A DNA stretch of 64,000 nt from Muribaculaceae bacterium Isolate-110 (HZI) (GTDB taxonomy: Bacteria; Bacteroidota; Bacteroidia; Bacteroidales; Muribaculaceae). Each line of letters starts with the position of its first letter. Position 1 is the stretch's first letter. Positions 54,236 through 61,339 of the stretch are shown piece by piece. The stretch spans positions 62,001 through 126,000 of the forward strand of contig RIBL01000006.1 of the NCBI GenBank assembly GCA_003762875.1, given 5' to 3'. Below the pieces are notes generated by a model. It did not search any database. It saw nothing but the letters and a program-made list of their open reading frames with translations, and had not been told where the DNA came from. Both the position numbers and the translations under genes were made by a program.

Positions 54236-55639
54236 TTAGAAGTTTTGAGTCAGAGTGGGGTTGAAACGTGTGGCGTTGGACGGGAACGGCATCACCCACA
54301 GCGGAGATTCTGGTGAGATGGTAAAAGTGCCATAGTCGCCAAGGTCTTTGGTGATGGAGTGTCGGTAGTCGGTCTCGGAGTTCCAGCGTTTGCAGTCAAA
54401 GAATGTGTCATACGAACCTATAAATTCGATGCGTTTGGCCGGTTGTATAAGAGCCATGGCCTCCTGCTCGGTCATCGGCGACTCGTCATACATTGCCGTG
54501 AACGGGGTGTAATCGTTGATACGTTTCACTCTCACGCGGTCTATATAGTCGAGCCCCTTGCGTATTTCACCAAGTCTGACAAAAGCCTCTCCTGCTATAT
54601 AATACATCTGTTCGGAGCGTATACCATATACGTTTTGCTGAGTGGTGAAACTGTTGTAACAGAGAGTGCCCGACAGGCCGCCGCGCATTTGTCCCATATT
54701 CTCGTCCCAGCCAGAAGTGAAATCCTTGACATAGTCGCCATCTTCGAATAGTGTGCATGTCTCGCGGGATATGGTAATCATCGACGGCACGACTCTCACG
54801 CCGGCAAGAGCGTGGAAATACTGGTTGGGAGCATCGTTTGACAAAATCCATTGTCCGAAATCCATGCATGACGCCCGGTCTTCGATACGACCGTTTACGG
54901 CAATGGCCTTGAGCGCGTAGTCGGCTGCTTCGGCATAATGTTTCTTCTGGAAGAGGGCCTTGGCACGGACAGCATAGCCAAAGGCTTTGTCGACGCGCGT
55001 GGTGTTGGCATGCTTGTCATAAAGCCGGGTGATATAGTCATCCGTGCAGTCCTGGAGTATGCGGTCATACACTTGTGCTACTGTGAGTTTGGTCTTCACT
55101 TCGCCCGAGTTGGTATTGTCGACATAGGCCACACCGCCGAGCGATGCGGCTGTAGCATCGTCATACTGGGCTGCATAGATATTTACAAGCAGGTAGTGGA
55201 AATAGGCTCTGAGCACTCTTGCCTCGGCTTCGACACGCGGTTTCTGAGACTCGTCACCCTTGGCTTCGTCTATTTTTTCGATTACCACATTCATGTAGTT
55301 AATCATGCTGTAGAGCGAGGTGTATCGGTCATCGGTCGTGGCTAGTTGTGCTCAGTTGACACTCTCGTCATAAGCGAGATAGGCATATTCGAGCGAGTTG
55401 CGGTTTGACATGGTCGACGGCACCGATTCATACATTGCCACCACCTCGTTGGTTACCATGGCGATGTCGGTCGCAGGATTGGTATTGAATGAAAATTCCT
55501 GATTGAGCAGCAGCTCGAGACTCTCGACGCTGTCGAGTATGGTCTTGCCCTTAGGCGTGATGTCGAGGCTGTCGTCACATGAGGTGGCGGTCAGCAATGC
55601 CATCGTTGCAGCGAGCAGTGATGATATATATCTGTTCAT
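54236..55639 (-). pseudogene. SusD/RagB-like gene interrupted by one in-frame TGA
   Basis: Two open pieces share one frame: 55352-55639 (95 codons with lipoprotein signal LTATSC) and 54236-55306. Reading through the TGA at 55352-55354 gives a continuous 467-residue SusD-like protein with no further stop: DESVN, stop, AQLATTDDRYTSLYSMINYMNVVIEKID. The C-terminal part keeps SusD features (AEARVLRAYFHYLLVNIYAAQYD; FDCKRWNSETDY). One base change (from CGA or TGG, for instance) explains it. So a recent nonsense mutation, a sequence error, or read-through. A protein starting at 55306 would lack the signal and be non-functional. Confidence 0.85.
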
Positions 55640-55696
55640 TGTCTTTCTTGGGGTTGAGTATTGAAAAAATAGTGTTTTCGATGAGACACCTTGTAC

Positions 55697-58600
55697 TTAC
55701 AGGTTGAGGTAAAGGCTGAAAGTGTAGCTTCGCGGTGTTTTGTAGCCGTTTTCGCCTGTGATGGGATTGACGGCTTCGGGATCAAGACCGAGACTATTGC
55801 GGGCCCAGGTGGCCACATTGTTCATCTGCACTCGCAGACGCAGTTCGTTGATGCCGGCACGGCGTGTGAGTGATGTCGGGAATGTGTAGGCGAGCACGAT
55901 GTTGCGTATTTTCATATAGTCGGCAGCGACTACGTTGCAGTGGGCATACTGATAGGTGCCGTTGATGCTTGAGCCGCCGAGATATCCGTTGGGAGCTATT
56001 TCGCTGCTCTCGCCGTTGCGCCAGAAGTCAAGGTCGGACGACAATGCGTAGCCGGGATAACCGTTCCAGTCTCCGTTGCTGTCCCAACGGTCGGTGTCGG
56101 CTCTCATCTTGTGTCCGCCGTAATAGCTCATCATGGCGGAGAGTGAGAAACCGCCATAGGTGATTTCGGGCATGAACGAGGCTACATATTTGGGGTCGAG
56201 TGTCCCGCTGAAGATAGCCTGGTCGGGGGTGAAGTCCGAACTGTACAGGTTGGAGTTGTGCACCTCACCGTTGCGGTCACGCCAGGTATAGGTTGTGTTG
56301 TTGCCATTGCGTTCCAGTCCGGCAAACTCGTATGAGAATAGCGAGTGTATCGGATAGCCCTCATGGAGAGTGGTCGGCAGGAGCTCGGTATAGCCGTCGG
56401 GTGACTGATGGTTGACTTTGGTCACCTTATTCTTGTTGTAGGCGAAATTCAGACTTGCGCGTACGCCGAGTGAGTTGCGTCCGCGTGGCTCGACAATGCG
56501 GCCGTTGAGCTGTAGCTCTATGCCGTGATTGACCATCTCGCCGTTGTTGATGGTGAGCTGATCCCAGCCGGTGGTGACGTCGAGGTCAGTGAGAGTGAGC
56601 AGGTCGGTCCCGTTTTTGTGGTAATAGTCGAGCGAGCCGCTGAGACGATAGTTCAACAGGGCAAAGTCTATGCCTGCGTTCCATGTCGAGGTCTTTTCCC
56701 AGCGCAATTGTTCGTTGGGCGGTGTGTCGAGCCATGCGTTTTTGTCTCCGTTGTTCCAGTTGATGCCTATGGAGGCGGTCATGAATGATGACACAGACGA
56801 GTCGATGTTGCCGGTGAGGCCGTAGCTGATACGGGGTTTGAGTGCGTTGAGCCACGTAATGTCACGCAAAAAAGCTTCGTTGTGGGCGTTCCATGACGCA
56901 CCGGCCGACCATAGCGGACGTCCGCGGAATTTCGGGTCGGCTCCGAAGAGGTCGGTCTTGTCGATACGCCATGAGCCTGAGAGTGCATAGCGGTTGTCAT
57001 ACACATAATTACCCGTAATATAGAGCGAGTAAAATCGGTGCAGTACATCGCTTGGACGGTAACCGTTCTCCCAATCGGGAGCACCCATCATGGTGTAGTC
57101 GGTGCCAAGGATTGATGAAGAGCCGAAAGCGTCGCGGATGTCCGACCAGTTGACCATACCGGTGCTGTGCATCTGTGTCTGCTCGTCATAGCCCATGTAG
57201 AGATTGTTGTAGCTCTTCTCACGTGTCTCACGAAACTCAAAACCGCCGAGAATGTCGATGTCGTGTTTTTCAAACAATGTGTTGGAGTACTGTGTCTGGG
57301 CTCGGAAAGTGTAGAACGCTCCTTCATTTGTGCGTGTCTCGAGGATACCGCCGTCCGGTATATGGTGGACGATTTCGTCATAGGGTACGAGTATGGTATT
57401 CCAGTCATCGTCCCAGTCTTCCATCAGTACTGTCTCCATGCCTGTGTAGAGGTTGTAGAGACGGCGCATCTCGTAGGAGTCGCCGTGGGTCGTGATGTCG
57501 CTTTTGTAATATATGTCCTCATATTGGAAAAATCCCGATGCAGTCCAGCCGGGAAGCAGTTTGACGGTGCCGTTGACAAAGGTGCGTATATTGGTGCGGC
57601 GGTCGCGTTGCCAGTTGAGGTTGCGCTCTGAGAGCAGATTGTAGGTTACGTCCTTGAGTCCGGCCTCGGTGTCTTCAAATATCTCGAGTCCGGGATCTAT
57701 GTCGGCCTGCATGCGGCTGAGTGAGCCGTCGGCATTATACATGGACTCGTAAGGGCGGAAAGAGTTGATGCCGCGATAGCCGTAGATGCTTGTCGGACGG
57801 GTCTTGGAACGTTCGCTGATGACGTTTACGCCAAAGGCCACGTCAAGCCATTTTGTGGCTTTGAGGTCTCCGCGATATTTAAATGTGATAGCGTCGTTGT
57901 GTTCGCGCTGCATACCCATATTGTCACGTTTGTAGTTGAGCACGACACTCGACTGGAGGTTTTTGCTTTTTAGGCGAACAGCCAGATTGTATTGCTGAAC
58001 GATGTCGGTGGTCTGCATTGCATCGCTCCATTCACGGCGATAATCGTTGCGTGACATGCGGGCAAATTCTTCGCTGAGTTTGCTGTCAGACAGTTCTCCG
58101 CGATGGTTGCGTATGAGCATCTTGAGAGCAGGACTGAAATTGTGGGTGCGGTTATCGTCCCAGCGGCTCATCATCTCGTTGTAGAACGAACGGTCACTGT
58201 TGTTGAGAATCGAGTTGAACTGATATTGCTCCAGCTCGAGAAGTTCGGCAGATGAAGCCCAGCCCATGTTGTCATATTTCTGCTTCTCGGTTATTGTGAG
58301 GTCGGCATTGAAGTCGATGCTTATGCGGTCGTCGGTGGCCTGTTTTGTTGTGATGACGATTATACCGTTTGACGCGCGTGCGCCATAGATGGCTGCTGCC
58401 GCAGCGTCTTTAAGCACGGTGATGTTCTTTATGTCATAGGGATTGACTGTCTCGATGCCTCCTTCGATGGGCAGACCGTCAACCACGACGAGCGGTTTGG
58501 TTACGGCCTGAAATGAACCGGTGCCGCGTATGGTCATGGCATCTTCGCCCGACTTTATGCCATTGTTGTAGGTGACAAGTCCCGGCACCTGGCCCTCGAG

Positions 58601-59290
58601 ATTTTCGGTGACAGATGTCGAGTAACGGCGTTCGATGTCCTCGGCCGTGATGGTCTGATAGGCTCCTGTCGCATTTTCGCGTTTGAGGTTCTGATAGCCT
58701 GTCACGACCACTTCGTCCATCATGGCATAGTTGGTCGTCATTTTGATAGAGAGCGGATATTTGGTCTTGTCGGTGAGCACAGTCTCGCTGGGTTTCATGC
58801 CTACATAGCTCACGAGCAGTGTGACACTGTGAAACACAGGAGCGTTAAACGAGAAATTACCGTCAATGTCGGTAGCACCGCCGATGGTCGTCCCCTCTAT
58901 GTGCACGTAGGCTCCGGGCAGCGGGTCGCCGTTCTCGTCAGTGACTTTACCCTTTATGACGCGCTTTTCTCCTACGGCAGCAGGTCGTGACGGTGTGCGG
59001 AGTATCACGGTGTTGTCGACTATTTCGTAGTCGAGGCCGAGGCGGGCGCGCACGATGTCGTTGAGGAGGTCGTCGATTGATGAGGCGGTGTAGGTACCGT
59101 TGACATTGTTCTTGGCGGCACTGACCACTTCTTTGCGGCCTACGAAGTCGTAGCCGGTGGCTTGTTCGAGGATTGCGATGACTTTTTCGACGTTGTCGTT
59201 GGCAAACGTCACCTTGAAGTCGCGCGCCGTCGAGGCGAGCGGTGTCATCAGCAGAGCCGTCAGCAGGATGAGGATAAAGCTCTTTCTCAT
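55697..59290 (-). CDS. SusC/RagA family TonB-linked transducer with STN domain
   Basis: The 1197-residue protein has a signal peptide (cleavage near ASTA), an N-terminal STN (secretin/TonB short) domain at about 25-100 (FANDNVEKVIAILEQATGYDFVGRKEVV), a carboxypeptidase-like domain (about 115-200), a plug (about 210-330; DAMTIRGTGSFQAVTKPLVVVDGLP) and a barrel. The STN domain is the part that contacts a FecR anti-sigma factor, and fecR lies directly upstream, so this transporter should report ligand binding to the ECF sigma factor. The other three SusC proteins here lack STN. Confidence 0.96.
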   Translation of the reverse strand: MRKSFILILLTALLMTPLASTARDFKVTFANDNVEKVIAILEQATGYDFVGRKEVVSAAKNNVNGTYTASSIDDLLNDIVRARLGLDYEIVDNTVILRTPSRPAAVGEKRVIKGKVTDENGDPLPGAYVHIEGTTIGGATDIDGNFSFNAPVFHSVTLLVSYVGMKPSETVLTDKTKYPLSIKMTTNYAMMDEVVVTGYQNLKRENATGAYQTITAEDIERRYSTSVTENLEGQVPGLVTYNNGIKSGEDAMTIRGTGSFQAVTKPLVVVDGLPIEGGIETVNPYDIKNITVLKDAAAAAIYGARASNGIIVITTKQATDDRISIDFNADLTITEKQKYDNMGWASSAELLELEQYQFNSILNNSDRSFYNEMMSRWDDNRTHNFSPALKMLIRNHRGELSDSKLSEEFARMSRNDYRREWSDAMQTTDIVQQYNLAVRLKSKNLQSSVVLNYKRDNMGMQREHNDAITFKYRGDLKATKWLDVAFGVNVISERSKTRPTSIYGYRGINSFRPYESMYNADGSLSRMQADIDPGLEIFEDTEAGLKDVTYNLLSERNLNWQRDRRTNIRTFVNGTVKLLPGWTASGFFQYEDIYYKSDITTHGDSYEMRRLYNLYTGMETVLMEDWDDDWNTILVPYDEIVHHIPDGGILETRTNEGAFYTFRAQTQYSNTLFEKHDIDILGGFEFRETREKSYNNLYMGYDEQTQMHSTGMVNWSDIRDAFGSSSILGTDYTMMGAPDWENGYRPSDVLHRFYSLYITGNYVYDNRYALSGSWRIDKTDLFGADPKFRGRPLWSAGASWNAHNEAFLRDITWLNALKPRISYGLTGNIDSSVSSFMTASIGINWNNGDKNAWLDTPPNEQLRWEKTSTWNAGIDFALLNYRLSGSLDYYHKNGTDLLTLTDLDVTTGWDQLTINNGEMVNHGIELQLNGRIVEPRGRNSLGVRASLNFAYNKNKVTKVNHQSPDGYTELLPTTLHEGYPIHSLFSYEFAGLERNGNNTTYTWRDRNGEVHNSNLYSSDFTPDQAIFSGTLDPKYVASFMPEITYGGFSLSAMMSYYGGHKMRADTDRWDSNGDWNGYPGYALSSDLDFWRNGESSEIAPNGYLGGSSINGTYQYAHCNVVAADYMKIRNIVLAYTFPTSLTRRAGINELRLRVQMNNVATWARNSLGLDPEAVNPITGENGYKTPRSYTFSLYLNL

Positions 59291-59363
59291 GTCGGTGGGG
59301 GATTATGTGATAATATGAATTGGTATATTCTGCGGGGATATGTCAGGGAGTCGGTTATTTCCC

Positions 59364-60551
59364 TTATTTCTTGGAGATGACGATGCGGTTGTCGGCGGTG
59401 GTGACGGAGATGTCGCCGCATTTTTCGAGTATTGCTATGGCTGTGCGGAAGTCGCTGTAGCGCGGTATGCTGCCCAGATAGATGTCGGTCTTGAGCGAGG
59501 GGTCGGCAAATTCATATTGGAAATCATACCATCGGCTCAGGTCGCGCATTATGTTGTCGAGTGTCTGTCCTTCAAATACAAAGCGTCCGTGACGCCAGCC
59601 GGTGATGACCGAGGTCTTGACCTCTTTCATCTCCACCTGGCAGTTGTCGTGGTCATAGACTGCCTGCTGGCCGGGTGAGAGAAATATCTCGCCTCCTTTG
59701 CCCGAGGTCTGACACAGTGATATGGAGCCTGACTCGAGGGTGGTGTAGGAGGTCTCTTCGTCGGCGTAGGCTTTGATGTCAAACCGTGTGCCGTATACTC
59801 TCACCACCTGGCCGGCACTTTCTACGTAGAAGGGGCGCAGCGTGTCGGTGTGCACCTCAAAGTAGGCTTCGCCCGTGAGGCTCACGCGGCGTTCGCTGCC
59901 GTCGAACGTCTCGGGAAATCTCAGTTGTGACTCTGAGTTGAGCCACACAACGGTGGAGTCGGAGAGCACTACTCTGAACTCGCCTCCGCGCGGCACTTCG
60001 AGACACAGTTCTTCGCTAACTGCGGGTGAGGAGGTGGGGGGGAGGATGTCGATCCGTCCGGCTTTCGAGGCCAGACTGTCGAGCTGCACTCTTACGCCCT
60101 GTGGGGTCACGAGCCGGGCTTTGGTCACACCTGGGCGGATGCTGTCGATGGATATGGAGTGTGCCAGGACGGGTGTGGATGGCCGGGCGGGCGCGGTCGA
60201 CAGCGAGCCTGTGGTGAACAGTGAGGCCGTCCACCATAAGATGCCACAGAGGGCGGCTGCATAGCCTGCGAGCATGGCCACGCGTCGTGCTTTCATGAGG
60301 TTGACGCGCCGCTGCATGTCGGCATAGGGCCGGCGTAAACTGATGGCCCGGCGTCGTGCTCGCTCACTGCCAAGATAGCCGAGGTCGGTCAGCTTGCGTG
60401 CCAGCGAGGCGTTGGCCTCGTCGGCCGCCGCCCATCGGTCAAGTTCGGCTCTCTCCCGGTCGGTGAGTGTGCCGAGAAGCTGCTTGTATATAAGTCTGCT
60501 TATCTGCGGGTCCATTTTATCGGTGATTTGTCTACTAATACCCTCATACAT
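59364..60551 (-). CDS. FecR-family anti-sigma factor
   Basis: The 395-residue protein has an N-terminal cytoplasmic part that binds sigma (LIYKQLLGTLTDRERAELDRWAA), one membrane helix at about 90-112 (VAMLAGYAAALCGILWWTASL), the periplasmic FecR domain (about 185-300; LEVPRGGEFRVVLSDSTVVWLNSESQLRFPETF) and a C-terminal DUF4974/STN-like domain (LDNIMRDLSRWYDFQYEFAD). It should hold the ECF factor inactive until the STN-SusC signals. A start at Met13 (60515) is an equally plausible alternative. It is divergent from the sigma gene. Confidence 0.94.
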   Translation of the reverse strand: MYEGISRQITDKMDPQISRLIYKQLLGTLTDRERAELDRWAAADEANASLARKLTDLGYLGSERARRRAISLRRPYADMQRRVNLMKARRVAMLAGYAAALCGILWWTASLFTTGSLSTAPARPSTPVLAHSISIDSIRPGVTKARLVTPQGVRVQLDSLASKAGRIDILPPTSSPAVSEELCLEVPRGGEFRVVLSDSTVVWLNSESQLRFPETFDGSERRVSLTGEAYFEVHTDTLRPFYVESAGQVVRVYGTRFDIKAYADEETSYTTLESGSISLCQTSGKGGEIFLSPGQQAVYDHDNCQVEMKEVKTSVITGWRHGRFVFEGQTLDNIMRDLSRWYDFQYEFADPSLKTDIYLGSIPRYSDFRTAIAILEKCGDISVTTADNRIVISKK

Positions 60552-60614
60552 GAATTTAGTATAACTGAAAATTCATATTTTTTTAGAAAAAAGTTGTTTT
60601 TAATAAAAAAATAT

Positions 60615-60622
60615 TACTTTTG
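60615..60622 (+). promoter_or_regulatory. -7 promoter box for the ECF sigma gene
   Basis: The plus strand reads TACTTTTG, matching TAnnTTTG, 29 bases before the ATG. The region upstream to 60552 is A/T-rich and shared with the fecR start. Confidence 0.55.
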
Positions 60623-60651
60623 CCACACGATATTATAAAATCGGCCGCACG

Positions 60652-61245
60652 ATGATAGATTACACACCGGTATATGAAAGATTCAAGAAAGGACAGATGT
60701 CGCTTCTCTATGAGGTGATGTATCCCGGTCTGTTGCGCTATGCGGCAGTGACGCTTGGCGACGAGCTTGCCTATCTGGCCGAGGACTGTGTGCAGGATGC
60801 CGTCATGGCCACTTATGAGCGACGGTCGAGCTTTGCCGACACCGAACACTGGCGTCGCTATCTGATATTGAGCATACGCAACCGCGCGCTCAAGGTGGTG
60901 AGGCATAAGGATGTGTGTGACAGCTATGCCGACAGTCTCGCGGCCCAGCCTGACACCGATACAGAGCGTGACATTTCTCACGCACTGATACATCAGGAGA
61001 TGCTTGACACTCTATATGCGGCCATTGACTCGCTGCCCCGGATGTACAGGGAGATATTTGAGATGAGTTTTGAGCAGGGTATGCGCAACGGTGAGATAGC
61101 CCGTCTGCTCGACGTTGCCGAAATCACTGTCAAGAAGCGCAAGGAGCGTCTTCTCTCGATGCTGCGTGCCCGCCTCGGCGGTGTGTCGGGCTTTGACCTC
61201 ATGGCTCTGCTCATGGAGCTGCGCTTCTTCAGCGAGGCTATGTGA
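60652..61245 (+). CDS. ECF-type RNA polymerase sigma factor
   Basis: The 197-residue protein has the two ECF domains: sigma-2 at about 25-95 (LRYAAVTLGDELAYLAEDCVQDAVMATYERRSSF) and sigma-4 at about 115-175 (LPRMYREIFEMSFEQGMRNGEIARLLDVAEITVKKRKERLL, a helix-turn-helix). It is divergent from the FecR gene and should direct transcription of fecR-susC-susD when the anti-sigma is relieved. Type and layout match FecI-like sigma factors of Bacteroidetes outer-membrane transport loci. Confidence 0.94.
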   Translation: MIDYTPVYERFKKGQMSLLYEVMYPGLLRYAAVTLGDELAYLAEDCVQDAVMATYERRSSFADTEHWRRYLILSIRNRALKVVRHKDVCDSYADSLAAQPDTDTERDISHALIHQEMLDTLYAAIDSLPRMYREIFEMSFEQGMRNGEIARLLDVAEITVKKRKERLLSMLRARLGGVSGFDLMALLMELRFFSEAM

Positions 61246-61292
61246 GAGGGGTGAGATTTTGCCTGGCGTTTGCTCGTGAGGGGAATTTGTGT

Positions 61293-61300
61293 TAATTTTG
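61293..61300 (+). promoter_or_regulatory. -7 promoter box for the GH78 gene
   Basis: The plus strand reads TAATTTTG, matching TAnnTTTG, 39 bases before the ATG at 61340. It suggests the GH78 gene has its own promoter, apart from the ECF gene before it. Confidence 0.5.
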
Positions 61301-61339
61301 TGGGTGGAATCTATGCCTTATTAACCCCTCTAAGTTACC

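Noticed and set aside
55352-55354. Selenocysteine or alternative-code reading of the TGA in susD
   Set aside because: No SelB-type stem-loop is evident just after it, SusD proteins are not selenoproteins, and other genes here use TGA as stop (e.g. tgt, glyS).
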